From Neptunicoccus sediminis (GTDB lineage Bacteria; Pseudomonadota; Alphaproteobacteria; Rhodobacterales; Rhodobacteraceae): a stretch of 64,000 bases of DNA. Positions 36,053-44,713 of the stretch are shown piece by piece. A program made the translations under genes and the position numbers. The notes under the pieces are model-generated. The model searched no databases. It was not told where the DNA came from and saw only the letters and a list, made by a program, of their open reading frames with translations. Position 1 is the first letter of the stretch, and every line of letters begins with the position of its first letter. The DNA is taken from positions 1-64,000 of the forward strand of contig NZ_MDVX01000008.1 in the NCBI RefSeq assembly GCF_001719615.1. Reading direction: 5' to 3'.

Positions 36053-36655
36053 ATGAAAACTTTCGACTTTCTGTATGATTTTGGCAGCCCTAATGTTTAT
36101 CTCGTTCATAAGATCATGGACAAGATCGAAGCCCGCACCGGCGCACGGGCGAATTACTGTCCGATCCTGCTTGGCGGGGTGTTCAAACTGACCCACAACA
36201 CGCCTCCGATACAGGCGTTCGGCGGCGTCACCAACAAACTGGAATATGAACGCCGCGAGATGCACCGCTTTATCGAGCGGTATGATATTCCCTTTCAGTT
36301 CAATCCGCATTTCCCCGTAATGACCACTGCTGTGATGCGCGGCGCGATCTATGCCCAGTCACAGGATTTCGGCCCCCGCTATATCGACGTGGTGTTTGAT
36401 GCGGTCTGGAAGGACGGTTTGAAAATGGACGATCCCGACGTGATCGCCAGCACGCTGGAGGCCGCCGGACTGCCCGCCGCGCAGATCATGGAAGGTGCCC
36501 AAAGCCAGAACGTGAAAGACCGTCTGTTCGCGCTGACCTCTGAAGCGGTGGAGCGCGGAGCCTTCGGGGCGCCGATGATGTTCGTCGGGGAGGAACCCTT
36601 CTTTGGCAAGGACAGCCTGCCCGATCTGGAATACTGGCTGACCAAACAGGACTGA
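36053..36655 (+). CDS. 2-hydroxychromene-2-carboxylate isomerase-like, DsbA fold
   Basis: 200 residues of the DsbA/kappa-GST superfamily. The N-terminal YDFGSPNVYLVHK places Ser12 where the catalytic serine of hydroxychromene-carboxylate isomerases stands instead of a CxxC pair. The C-terminal GAFGAPMMFVGEEPFFGKD is the typical cis-Pro and helix region. Characterised members use glutathione to isomerise a product of naphthalene breakdown, but most members in marine bacteria have no known substrate. It has a GTGGAGG ribosome site and stands alone on its strand between divergent and convergent neighbours. Confidence 0.88.
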   Translation: MKTFDFLYDFGSPNVYLVHKIMDKIEARTGARANYCPILLGGVFKLTHNTPPIQAFGGVTNKLEYERREMHRFIERYDIPFQFNPHFPVMTTAVMRGAIYAQSQDFGPRYIDVVFDAVWKDGLKMDDPDVIASTLEAAGLPAAQIMEGAQSQNVKDRLFALTSEAVERGAFGAPMMFVGEEPFFGKDSLPDLEYWLTKQD

Positions 36656-36669
36656 CAGAGTTTACCAAA

Positions 36670-36698
36670 AAACCGGCAGGATAGTCCCCTGCCGGTTT
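36670..36698. terminator. Bidirectional rho-independent terminator
   Basis: AAACCGGCAGG (36670-36680) pairs with CCTGCCGGTTT (36688-36698) across a 7-base loop. On the minus strand it is followed by a run of Ts (complement of CCAAAAAA). It separates the rightward isomerase gene from the leftward livF. Confidence 0.85.
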
Positions 36699-36731
36699 CT
36701 TGAATTTTGCAATTGTGCCGGTGACGCGGGT

Positions 36732-37433
36732 CTAAACCTCCAGCCACTCCTTGCGCACATCCTCGCGGGATTTCAGCTCTGCCGGTGTGCCTTCAAACAC
36801 CACCTGCCCGTGGCCCATCACATAAACCCGATGGGCAATATCCATCGCGATAGACAGCTTTTGTTCCACCAACAGCGTTGCCACACCGCGCGCCGCGATC
36901 TGGTTCAGCAGTTCGGCCACCCGCTGGGTCATCTGGGGGGAGAGGCCTTCGGTTGGTTCGTCGATCATGACAAAATCGGGATCCCCCATCAACGTGCGAC
37001 ACATGGTTAACATCTGCTGTTCCCCGCCCGACATCACCGACGCCTCAACGTCGGCCCGTTCCCGCAGGTTGGAAAACATCTCGAACATGTTTTCCATCGA
37101 CCAGCGCCCGTCTTCGTCCTTTTGCCCCGGCTTCAGGCCAAGGATCAGGTTCTGGCGGGTGGTCAGCCCCGGAAAAATATCACGGTTTTCGGGCACGTAA
37201 CCGATCCCGAGGTTGGCGATTTCAAAGGCTTTCTTCCCTGCGATTTCCTGACCTTTGAAGGTCACGGACCCGTGGGGTTCCACCTCTCCCATGATGGCCT
37301 TGCAAGTGGTAGAGCGCCCGACCCCGTTGCGCCCCAGAAGGGCGACGATCTCGCCTTCCTGAACGTTCAGGTTCACCCCTTGCAGGATGTGGGATTTGCC
37401 GTAATAGGCGTGTAGGTCTCTTACGTCCAACAT
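36732..37433 (-). CDS. livF: Liv-type ABC transporter ATP-binding protein LivF, Walker A Lys replaced by Arg
   Basis: 233 residues from the ATG at 37433, one base after the livG stop; the longer frame start at 37583 lies inside livG. The ATPase domain has signature MSGGEQQM, Walker B FVMIDEP and the H-loop replaced by VEQ as in LivF proteins. The Walker A reads GRNGVGRST: Arg40 (codon CGC at 37314-37316) replaces the usual lysine. This variant is recalled in some LivF relatives but alters the phosphate-binding residue, so catalysis may depend more on LivG. It is the last gene of the importer operon and is followed by a terminator. Confidence 0.9.
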   Translation of the reverse strand: MLDVRDLHAYYGKSHILQGVNLNVQEGEIVALLGRNGVGRSTTCKAIMGEVEPHGSVTFKGQEIAGKKAFEIANLGIGYVPENRDIFPGLTTRQNLILGLKPGQKDEDGRWSMENMFEMFSNLRERADVEASVMSGGEQQMLTMCRTLMGDPDFVMIDEPTEGLSPQMTQRVAELLNQIAARGVATLLVEQKLSIAMDIAHRVYVMGHGQVVFEGTPAELKSREDVRKEWLEV

Positions 37434-37434
37434 A

Positions 37435-38193
37435 TCAGTGCTCTGCCTCCAGTGCTGCGCCAAGATAGGCTTCCTGCACGGCCTGATCCGCCCGCACCGC
37501 TTCGGGTTCGCCGGTTGCCACGATTTCACCGTAAACCAGCACGCTGATCCGGTCACACAGACCAAAGACAACGCCCATGTCATGTTCCACCATGATCAGG
37601 GTTTTGCCTTCGGTGACTTTCTCGATCAGCCCGACAATATAATCGGTTTCCGTGTTGGACATCCCCGCTGTGGGTTCGTCCAGCATGATCACATCCGCCC
37701 CGCCCGCAATAGTGATACCGATCTCCAGCGCGCGTTGTTCAGCATAGCTGAGAACCCCCGCAGGCAGGTCGCGGCGGCTGGTGAGGTTGATCTGTTCAAG
37801 GATTTCCTCTGCGCCCTCGTTCAAGGCACGGGATTTGCTGACCATGTTCCAGAAGCTGTATTTATAGCCCATCGACCACAACAGCGAACAGCGCACGTTT
37901 TCAAACACTGTCATGCGCGGAAAAATGTTGGTGATCTGGAAACTGCGGGACAGTCCCATCCGGTTGATTTCAAACGGGGCCTTTCCCGCCAGATCATGCC
38001 CGTGCAGCCGCACATGACCCGAGGTCTGGGGAAACCGTCCGGTGATCAGGTTGAACAGGGTGGACTTCCCCGCCCCGTTCGGCCCGATGATGGCATGGCG
38101 TTCGCCCTTGCCGATGGACAGATCCACCCCGCGTATGATCTCGGTCTTGCCAAAGGACTTGCGCAAGCCTTCAAGTTCAAGAGCAGCCGTCAT
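37435..38193 (-). CDS. livG: Liv-type ABC transporter ATP-binding protein LivG
   Basis: 252 residues from the ATG at 38193, which overlaps the livM stop by 4 bases. Complete ATPase motifs: Walker A GPNGAGKST with Lys43, the LivG-typical LSRSFQITNIFPRMTVFENV Q-loop region, a signature-like LSYAEQRALEIG, Walker B VIMLDEPTAGM and VEHDM. It powers import together with LivF. The canonical Walker A here contrasts with the Arg form in LivF. Confidence 0.94.
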   Translation of the reverse strand: MTAALELEGLRKSFGKTEIIRGVDLSIGKGERHAIIGPNGAGKSTLFNLITGRFPQTSGHVRLHGHDLAGKAPFEINRMGLSRSFQITNIFPRMTVFENVRCSLLWSMGYKYSFWNMVSKSRALNEGAEEILEQINLTSRRDLPAGVLSYAEQRALEIGITIAGGADVIMLDEPTAGMSNTETDYIVGLIEKVTEGKTLIMVEHDMGVVFGLCDRISVLVYGEIVATGEPEAVRADQAVQEAYLGAALEAEH

Positions 38194-39494
38194 TGTGCGC
38201 CTCCTTCTTTGGGTACGGTCATTACATTCGCATTGGCCCAAGTCTCGCGCAGTTCCGCAGAGTTGCGTTTCGCGAGCCAGAAGCCAAGAACCGTCACCCC
38301 GATAATCACCACCCAAGGGATCGGACTGTGGGTTGAAAATTCGATCCCGAACAGGCTCATGTCATGCTCACCCACTGCGGCATGTTTGAAGTGGAACATG
38401 ATCTCGCAAAAGCTGGCCAGCCCCAGAATACCAATTGCCGCAGGGATCAGCGTTTTGACATAGGGCATCACCAAAGTGTTGAGCTTGCCGAGCTTGTAGG
38501 GGGCGACATGCATCATGATGACACCCGCCAGACCGCCCGGGAAATACATCACCGTCAGAACGAACAATGCGCCGACATAAAGTTGCCAAAGCTCGGTTTG
38601 CAGCGACAACACCGATTGCAACAGGGTGAACACGATGGCACCGATGATCGGACCAAAGAAAAACCCGACGCCCCCCAGAAAGGTGATCAGCAGGATCGAA
38701 CCGGAGGTCACAAGGTTAAGGTTTTCCTCTGTCAGGATCTCAAAGTTGATGGCGAACAGACCGCCTGCAACACCGGCAAAGAAACCGGATGCACAGAAGG
38801 AATAGAACCGCACCCAACGGGCTGAATAGCCAAGGAACTGCGCCCGTTCGGGGTTGTCGCGCACCGCATTCGCCATCCGCCCCACAGGGGTTCTGGAAAA
38901 CAGGTACATCAGCAGTGCCGACAGGACGAGCCAACCTGCGGTCAGGTAATATACCTCGATCTTGGTCAGAAATTCGTAGCCGAAGACCGGCAGACCATAG
39001 GTGCGGTCGCCGCTCACCCCTTCCTCGCCACCAAAAAAGGCAACGACGATCACGGAACTTGCCGCGATCAGTTCGCCAATCCCCAAAGAGATCATGGCAA
39101 AGACCGTACCGGCGGTTCGGGTTGAAAACGAACCGATGATCGTTGCCATCCCCATGCCGAACAATCCACCGACAACCGGCAGCAGCGGCAAGGGCAGCGG
39201 AATATTCTGATACTCCACCCAGTTCATCACATGCATACACATGAACCCGCCCATACCCATATAGACCGCATGACCAAAGGACAGCATGCCCCCCTGCCCG
39301 AGCAACATGTTATAGGCCAGCGCAAAGACGATGGTGATTGCCATCTGGTTCATGATGGTCAGCGCAGAGTTCGACTGGAACACATAGGGCAACACCAACA
39401 GGATCGCCGTACAGATCACCCAAGGCGCAACCGTCCCCGTGGTCAGCCCGCCGTAGGACCGTTTCTTGATCATAATGGAACTTGTATCTGTCAT
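38190..39494 (-). CDS. livM: Liv-type ABC transporter permease LivM with extra C-terminal membrane region
   Basis: 434 residues, clearly longer than typical LivM subunits of roughly 300-350. The core has the family segments NQMAITIVFALAYNMLLGQGGMLSFGHAVYMGMGG and the coupling region NPERAQFLGYS. Beyond FPGGLAGVIM, where most LivM proteins end, about 110 residues continue with two more hydrophobic stretches (LIPAAIGILGLASFCEIMF and IPWVVIIGVTVLGFWLA). The start overlaps livH's stop by 4 bases. It forms the membrane channel with LivH. Confidence 0.93.
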   Translation of the reverse strand: MTDTSSIMIKKRSYGGLTTGTVAPWVICTAILLVLPYVFQSNSALTIMNQMAITIVFALAYNMLLGQGGMLSFGHAVYMGMGGFMCMHVMNWVEYQNIPLPLPLLPVVGGLFGMGMATIIGSFSTRTAGTVFAMISLGIGELIAASSVIVVAFFGGEEGVSGDRTYGLPVFGYEFLTKIEVYYLTAGWLVLSALLMYLFSRTPVGRMANAVRDNPERAQFLGYSARWVRFYSFCASGFFAGVAGGLFAINFEILTEENLNLVTSGSILLITFLGGVGFFFGPIIGAIVFTLLQSVLSLQTELWQLYVGALFVLTVMYFPGGLAGVIMMHVAPYKLGKLNTLVMPYVKTLIPAAIGILGLASFCEIMFHFKHAAVGEHDMSLFGIEFSTHSPIPWVVIIGVTVLGFWLAKRNSAELRETWANANVMTVPKEGGAQ

Positions 39495-40447
39495 GCGTCA
39501 CGCTTTCCAAACAGGCCATAGGGGCGGAAGACAAGGATCACCACCATCAGCAGATAAGGCAGGATCGGCCCGATTTGCGGCAGGGTCAGTGTCCAGAGAT
39601 CACGCAGGGCGTGTTCGGACATATCCTCGGGCATCTCAAAGCCGAAGGCCATCAGGATGTCCGCCATCGCAACGTTGTAAGAGGCTGCAAATGTGGTCAT
39701 CCAGCCGATCAGCAAGGACGCCACCAGCGCCCCCCAGAGAGAGCCAAGCCCCCCGATCACGATGGTCACAAACACGATAGAGCCAAGCAGGAACGCCATG
39801 CCCGGAAATGTGCCAAGCTGCGGTCCGGCAATCACGCCAGCCAGTCCGGCCAGTGCGGTGCCAACGCCAAACACACCCATGAAGATGAAAGGCACGTTAT
39901 GGCCAAGCGCCTCAACCGTGCGCGGATAACTCAGGGCAGCCTGAATAATCATACCAACCCGTGTTTTTGTCAGCACGTAAAGCAGACACAGGAAGATCAG
40001 CACAGAAATGGCAATCATAAAGACCTTATAGGCCTGAATCTCGTTTGTCCCGATGGAGAACAGCGCGAATTGCAACACGTCCGGTGCGTCATAGGGAACC
40101 TGGTTCTTGCCCCAGAAAAACTGGACGATTTCCTCAATCAGCAGCGCAAGACCGAAGGTAAAGATCAGCTCGGGCACATGGCCGTACTGATGCACTTTGC
40201 GCAGGCCAAACCTTTCGATCGCGGCCCCTGCCAATCCGACGATAATCGGCGCAAGGATTAGCCCCGGCCAAAAGCCCATATACCGGCTGATTTGATACGC
40301 AAAGTAAGCCCCCAGCATGTAGAAGCTGGCATGGGCGAAGTTCAGCACGCCCATCATAGAAAAGATCAACGTCAACCCGCTGGACAGCATAAACAGCAGC
40401 AATCCATACACGAGACCGTCAATCAGGATAACGAGAACAAGTTCCAT
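39491..40447 (-). CDS. livH: Liv-type ABC transporter permease LivH
   Basis: 318 residues, about eight membrane segments. Typical LivH text: LLFMLSSGLTLIFSMMGVLNFAHASFYMLGAY near the N-terminus and GGLGSLWGALVASLLIG toward the C-terminus. Inner-membrane permease for branched-chain amino acid, amide, urea or aromatic/aliphatic carboxylate import; the family does not specify the substrate. A terminator lies between it and livK, so livHMGF may depend on read-through from livK. Confidence 0.94.
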   Translation of the reverse strand: MELVLVILIDGLVYGLLLFMLSSGLTLIFSMMGVLNFAHASFYMLGAYFAYQISRYMGFWPGLILAPIIVGLAGAAIERFGLRKVHQYGHVPELIFTFGLALLIEEIVQFFWGKNQVPYDAPDVLQFALFSIGTNEIQAYKVFMIAISVLIFLCLLYVLTKTRVGMIIQAALSYPRTVEALGHNVPFIFMGVFGVGTALAGLAGVIAGPQLGTFPGMAFLLGSIVFVTIVIGGLGSLWGALVASLLIGWMTTFAASYNVAMADILMAFGFEMPEDMSEHALRDLWTLTLPQIGPILPYLLMVVILVFRPYGLFGKRDA

Positions 40448-40482
40448 CGTGTCCCAACCCTAACGATTTTTGAATTTTAGAC

Positions 40483-40516
40483 AAAAAAGGCCCGCTTCGA
40501 GAAACCGAAGCGGGCC
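40483..40516 (-). terminator. Rho-independent terminator between livK and livH
   Basis: On the minus strand GGCCCGCTTCG pairs perfectly with CGAAGCGGGCC across six bases, followed by TTTTTTG. It lies 15 bases after the livK stop. It probably lets most transcripts end after the binding-protein gene while some continue into livHMGF. Confidence 0.9.
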
Positions 40517-40530
40517 GCGAAGCACAGCCG

Positions 40531-41775
40531 TTACGGGCGCTTCATTTTGCAGGTCGTCGGGCTGTCCATGCCAGCCATCTCGACTTCGCTTACCAGTTTC
40601 ATACCCCATTCAGAGGCATCCATGTAGAACTGCAGACCTTCGCTGGTGTGTTCCTGAATATCAACGTTCTGGATGATCTGGTGATCGTCGGGACGCATGA
40701 ACAGTTTACCACCCCAGATGCTGTCATGCTCCATGCCTTCAAGGGCTTGGGCCACTTTTACAACATCAGTCGCAGTGCCAGCTTCATTGATCGCTTTTGC
40801 CAGCATTTCAATGGTGTTGGCGATACGGGGCTGGGTGATGTCGTGGTCAGGGTATTTGGCTTCAAACCCCTCCACATAAGCCGCAGTCCGGTCGGATGCA
40901 GGCGGGTTCACAGCGCCTTCGCTCACCAGATAGATGTGGCCTGTACCCTGTTCGCCAAAGGTGCGGGTGATGCCATTAGAGGCCGCGTAATAGGTGTAGA
41001 TCGGTCCTTCAAATCCGGCGTCGATGATCGCCTTACCCAGACCAACCATGTCCGCGCCCCAGTTGCCTGTGATCACCGCATCCGCACCGGAAGAGACGAT
41101 CTTGCGCGCATAAGGCGTGAAGTCCTTTACCTTACCAATCGGGTGCAATTCGTTGCCGACGATCTCTACGTCTGCACGCTTTTCACTGAGATTGCGAACA
41201 GCAGCTGCAGCCACGGATTTCCCGAAGGAATAGTCCTGACCGATCACATAGACCTTCTTGAGGTTCTCGTCCTCGGCCATAACATCTGTCAGCGCATCCA
41301 TCTTGATGTCTGCGTTGGCATCAAAGCGGAAGTGCCAGAAGTTACAGGCATCATTGGTCAGCGCCGGATCAACCGCTGCATAGTTCAAAAACAGCACCCG
41401 ATCATCAGGGTTGCGGCGGTTGTGTTTGTTGATCGCATCGGTGATTGCATGGGCAATCCCCGAAGAGTTCCCCTGCGCGATGTAGCGGATGCCCTGATCA
41501 ATCGCGACCTGAACCTGAATAAGAGATTCCTTGGGGCTCATCTTGTTGTCGAAACCGACAATTTCAAACATGTCCCCGTCCAGAACACCGCCCTGATCGT
41601 TAACCAGCTTTTCAGCCGCGTACTGGAATTCGGCAAAGCCGTTGGTCCCTGTAGGCGAGAATGGTCCGGACAGCGGGTCAACGAAGGCGATTTTCACGGT
41701 ATCCGCAAAAGCAACCGAAGCACCCAAGCTGACGGCCAGTGCCGTGGCTACGCCTAATCTTGTTTTTTTGATCAT
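40531..41775 (-). CDS. livK: Liv-type ABC transporter substrate-binding protein
   Basis: 414 residues from the ATG at 41775, with GGGAGGAA upstream; an ATG at 41850 lies within the promoter region. A signal peptide (MIKKTRLGVATALAVSLGASVAFA, then DTVKIAFVDPLSGPFSP) exports it to the periplasm. The rest is a Leu/Ile/Val-binding protein fold: YAAEKLVNDQGGVLDGD, VYVIGQDYSFGKSVA and a C-terminal pair of Cys-containing segments (DACNFWHFRF, TTCKMKRP). It is longer than LivK of E. coli, like the binding proteins for aromatic or other carboxylates. The ligand is unknown; surrounding CoA genes suggest an acid rather than an amino acid. Confidence 0.92.
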   Translation of the reverse strand: MIKKTRLGVATALAVSLGASVAFADTVKIAFVDPLSGPFSPTGTNGFAEFQYAAEKLVNDQGGVLDGDMFEIVGFDNKMSPKESLIQVQVAIDQGIRYIAQGNSSGIAHAITDAINKHNRRNPDDRVLFLNYAAVDPALTNDACNFWHFRFDANADIKMDALTDVMAEDENLKKVYVIGQDYSFGKSVAAAAVRNLSEKRADVEIVGNELHPIGKVKDFTPYARKIVSSGADAVITGNWGADMVGLGKAIIDAGFEGPIYTYYAASNGITRTFGEQGTGHIYLVSEGAVNPPASDRTAAYVEGFEAKYPDHDITQPRIANTIEMLAKAINEAGTATDVVKVAQALEGMEHDSIWGGKLFMRPDDHQIIQNVDIQEHTSEGLQFYMDASEWGMKLVSEVEMAGMDSPTTCKMKRP

Positions 41776-41866
41776 TATTATATTCCTCCCAGAATGACTA
41801 TCACCCTGCGCGTAAAACGCGCGGTTGATATAGCGGAAAGAGTTACACACTCAGGTGATAAGTCAA

Positions 41867-41883
41867 GCATTTCACCTGCTCGT
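41867..41883. promoter_or_regulatory. 17-nt motif shared with the ACAD/IclR operon promoter (site B)
   Basis: GCATTTCACCTGCTCGT stands 92 bp upstream of livK in the livK/ligase divergent gap. It matches GCATTTCACTTGTTCGT at 51989-52005 in 15 of 17 positions, with the same orientation relative to the leftward gene. It may be the operator of the IclR regulator encoded at 43911-44708, coupling import to degradation; the factor is not proven. Confidence 0.45.
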
Positions 41884-42007
41884 AACGTTGGGTCACATTT
41901 CCTGAGCGCCTTAACCGGAACGTCATTTGAATTAGTGCTTTTTTGACGGGCAGATTTCTGTTTCTCTCAGCCGGGCGTCCAACAGGACGGTATCGGGGAG
42001 GGTTAAG

Positions 42008-43513
42008 ATGGATCGTTTGCATCAGGTATTGGAGGGAAAAGACAGCGGCGCGACGGCGCTGGTGGATTTCGACGGAAGCAGCTTCAGCTATGGCGATTTG
42101 CAGATGGAAGTCGCCGCCATGACGCGGATTTTGCAGGATCACGGGGTACGCGGTGGCGACCGTGTGGTGCTGGTCGCAGAGAACTCTGTGTTCTATGCTG
42201 CAATGGTTTTTGCCACCAGCCGTCTGGACGCATGGCTGGTTCTGGTCAATGCCAGACAATCCGCCGATGAAATCGCCGCGATCCAGTCCCACGCCACGCC
42301 GCGCTGTGTGGTGTTCACCCACAGCGCCTCTGAACCGGCCCGCGCCCATGCAAAGCGGATGGAGGCGGATAAGATCGGTGCGCTGGCCTGTGGTCCGGTC
42401 TATGCGACAAAGGTTAAAGAAACTGAAACAGAGCCTGTCAGCGCGAGCAGCGATCAGGTGGCGGTGCTGCTGTATACCACCGGCACCACCAGTGCGCCCA
42501 AGGGCGTGATGTTGACCCATAACAACCTGCTGTTCAGTGCGCAGAACTCTGCCCGGTTTCACGGGCTGACGCCGGACGACCGCGTGGTTGGCGTTCTGCC
42601 CGGCACCCATATTTACGCGCTGGCCTCGGTATTTCTGCCCGCCATGATCGCAGGGGCCACGCTGCATCTGTTCGCGCGATTTGACACGCTTGCGGTCCTT
42701 TCGCTGTTGCGGGACGGGGCGACACGCTTTCCCGCAGTGCCCCAGATGATGGCCGCCATCATGCAGCATCTGCACGAAGCAAAGGAAGACCTGAACGCCC
42801 CTGCCCTTATCAGTATGATGACCGGCGGTGCCCCCCTTGATCCGGGGTTGAAGGCGCGGGCCGAAAAGGTCTTTGGCCTGCCCCTGAACAACGGATACGG
42901 CATGACCGAAACCTCTCCGTCTATCGCTGCCACCCACAACGACGCCCCGCGTGAGGACGTGGGCGTCGGCACGCCCTACAAATGGATCGAAGTGCGGCTT
43001 TGGGACAAAAACGATGATGGGGTCGGGGAAATTCAGGTGCGCGGCGAGAATGTGATGAAAGGCTACTATCGCGATCCCGAGCGCACGGCCGAAGCGATGA
43101 CCGACGACGGGTTCTTCCGCACCGGCGATCTAGGCCGGTTTGACGAAGGCGGCGGGCTGCATATTGTGGGTCGGCTGAAAGAACTGATCATCCGCTCCGG
43201 CTTTAACGTTCATCCGCCGGAAATCGAGGCGATGCTGTCAAGGCATCCAGACGTATTTCAGGCGGCGGTTGTGGGCCGCATGGTGCCGGGCGACGAGGAA
43301 ATCCTTGCCTTTGTGAAGGGTACCGATGCGCTGGACGAGGACAAGCTGAAACGCTGGTTGCGGGAACGGCTGGTGGCCTATAAAGTCCCGAGCCATATTT
43401 TCATTGTCGAAGACTATCCAGCCGCCGCCAGCGGCAAGATTTTCAAACATAAACTGCTACAACATTTCGCAGACAGGATTGCAGAGAAAGACGCTGAAAC
43501 CGCGCAGTGCTAG
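42008..43513 (+). CDS. AMP-binding acyl-CoA ligase
   Basis: 501 residues. Motifs: phosphate loop LYTTGTTSAPKG near 155, NNGYGMTETSPS near 295, FFRTGDLGRFDEGGGLHIVGRLKELIIRSGFNVHPPEIE, and the C-terminal catalytic Lys in AAASGKIFKHKL. It activates a carboxylic acid to its CoA ester. It is divergent from livK across a 232-bp promoter region that carries the shared 17-nt motif, so it may activate the acid brought in by the Liv importer. Its stop codon overlaps that of the convergent thioesterase (CTAG). Confidence 0.92.
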   Translation: MDRLHQVLEGKDSGATALVDFDGSSFSYGDLQMEVAAMTRILQDHGVRGGDRVVLVAENSVFYAAMVFATSRLDAWLVLVNARQSADEIAAIQSHATPRCVVFTHSASEPARAHAKRMEADKIGALACGPVYATKVKETETEPVSASSDQVAVLLYTTGTTSAPKGVMLTHNNLLFSAQNSARFHGLTPDDRVVGVLPGTHIYALASVFLPAMIAGATLHLFARFDTLAVLSLLRDGATRFPAVPQMMAAIMQHLHEAKEDLNAPALISMMTGGAPLDPGLKARAEKVFGLPLNNGYGMTETSPSIAATHNDAPREDVGVGTPYKWIEVRLWDKNDDGVGEIQVRGENVMKGYYRDPERTAEAMTDDGFFRTGDLGRFDEGGGLHIVGRLKELIIRSGFNVHPPEIEAMLSRHPDVFQAAVVGRMVPGDEEILAFVKGTDALDEDKLKRWLRERLVAYKVPSHIFIVEDYPAAASGKIFKHKLLQHFADRIAEKDAETAQC

Positions 43514-43914
43514 CGGTTGCGATAACGGAAGGTGCCGGTGGCTTTGGCGATCACTTCGCCGGTTTCATCGCAAAGCTCGGCATCCGCGAAATAGGTTTTG
43601 CGCCCGCCCCCTGTGCGCCAGGCTCTGGCGATCAACCGCTTGCCTTTGGGTCGGGACAGATATTGCACCGTCATCGTCAGGGTCATCACCAGTTGCGGCG
43701 CTTCGGGGTCGCCGGTGTAGCTTCCGGCGAACCCCATCGCCGTGTCGAGCAGACTGGCATGCACCCCGCCGTGGGGCAGCCCGTAGCGATTGCCGTGTTT
43801 GGCCTCTAGCGGCATCTCGACCACCGCTTCGCCCTCACTCCACGAGGTTACACTATACCCGAGAAGTCTTTGGTATTCATAAGGTTCTTCAAACAAACCA
43901 GATCCGTCACTCAT
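43510..43914 (-). CDS. PaaI-type hotdog thioesterase
   Basis: 134 residues with the hotdog thioesterase core. The active-site helix reads LPHGGVHASLLDTAMGFA (HGG...D near residues 48-58), followed by TLTMTVQYLSRPKG and a final strand GEVIAKATGTFRYRNR. Family members hydrolyse phenylacetyl-CoA or other ring-type acyl-CoAs and rescue trapped CoA. It is the last gene of the nine-gene leftward operon and overlaps the IclR gene by 4 bases. Confidence 0.9.
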   Translation of the reverse strand: MSDGSGLFEEPYEYQRLLGYSVTSWSEGEAVVEMPLEAKHGNRYGLPHGGVHASLLDTAMGFAGSYTGDPEAPQLVMTLTMTVQYLSRPKGKRLIARAWRTGGGRKTYFADAELCDETGEVIAKATGTFRYRNR

Positions 43915-44708
43915 CGCGGATTCATCCCTAATAGTTCTGCCGATTTAACCAGTAACGGCCCGTAGACCGTCTCCAGTTCCTCCGGTTTGACATGGAAGGA
44001 CGGGCCGCCCACGTTCAACCCGAACACGCGACCGTCCAGCCCGCGCACCGGAACAGCCACGCCGTTCACGTCAGGGCGCCAGTCGCCAAAACCGGAACAG
44101 AAACCGACTTTTTCATATTGCTGTTTCGCCTCGGCATAGCTTGCTTTTTGCTCCGCCACCAGATCGGGCAGGAATTCGGCACCGCAGGCAAAGGCCGCTT
44201 CCAGTCCGGCTTCGTCCAGCCCGACCAGGATCGCCCGACCGATGGCCGAAAAGAACAGCGGCAGGCGCGAGCCGATGGAAAGCCGCAGGGACACATCCTC
44301 GCAAGAGCGTTCCACCGCGATATAGATCGCATCGGTCAGATGGCGTTCCGCCAACGCACAGGTAATATAGCTGTTCGGCCCGTCCCGCAGGCGCAGCATC
44401 TCTTCCTTCGCACGCTCGGCAATTTCCATCCCCGACAAAACGCCAAAGCCAAGCGACAGCACCCCCGCCCCCAGCCGGTAGCCGCCCGATTTCTCGTCCA
44501 GAGACAGGTAATCGAGGCGACACAGCGTATAGATCAGGCGGGAGACCGTAGGTTTGGGCAGGCCCGTGCGTTTGGCGATGTCTGTATTGGTCAGGACCGA
44601 TTCATTTGGCCGGAAACAGCGCAACACATCCAGCCCGCGGGCCAGCGCGGTGATGAAGTTGCGGTCTTTATCCTCATCGAGGTCCGGAATGACATGAATC
44701 TCGGCCAT
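43911..44708 (-). CDS. IclR family transcriptional regulator
   Basis: 265 residues. The N-terminal winged helix-turn-helix (about 18-75) reads FITALARGLDVLRCF...LTNTDIAKRTGLPKPTVSRLIYTL, then the effector-binding domain with IGSRLPLFFSAIGRAIL and a C-terminal NVGGPSFHVKPEELE. IclR proteins bind small acids and control their degradation operons. It is encoded inside the operon it probably controls, five bases downstream of the kinase gene. Candidate binding sites are the paired 17-nt motifs at 41867 and 51989. Confidence 0.93.
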   Translation of the reverse strand: MAEIHVIPDLDEDKDRNFITALARGLDVLRCFRPNESVLTNTDIAKRTGLPKPTVSRLIYTLCRLDYLSLDEKSGGYRLGAGVLSLGFGVLSGMEIAERAKEEMLRLRDGPNSYITCALAERHLTDAIYIAVERSCEDVSLRLSIGSRLPLFFSAIGRAILVGLDEAGLEAAFACGAEFLPDLVAEQKASYAEAKQQYEKVGFCSGFGDWRPDVNGVAVPVRGLDGRVFGLNVGGPSFHVKPEELETVYGPLLVKSAELLGMNPR

Positions 44709-44713
44709 TTGCT

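Noticed and set aside
34223-36310. 695-residue version of the acyl-CoA ligase
   Set aside because: The extra 153 residues run through the promoter region and into the divergent isomerase gene; the ATG at 35851 has a strong ribosome site.
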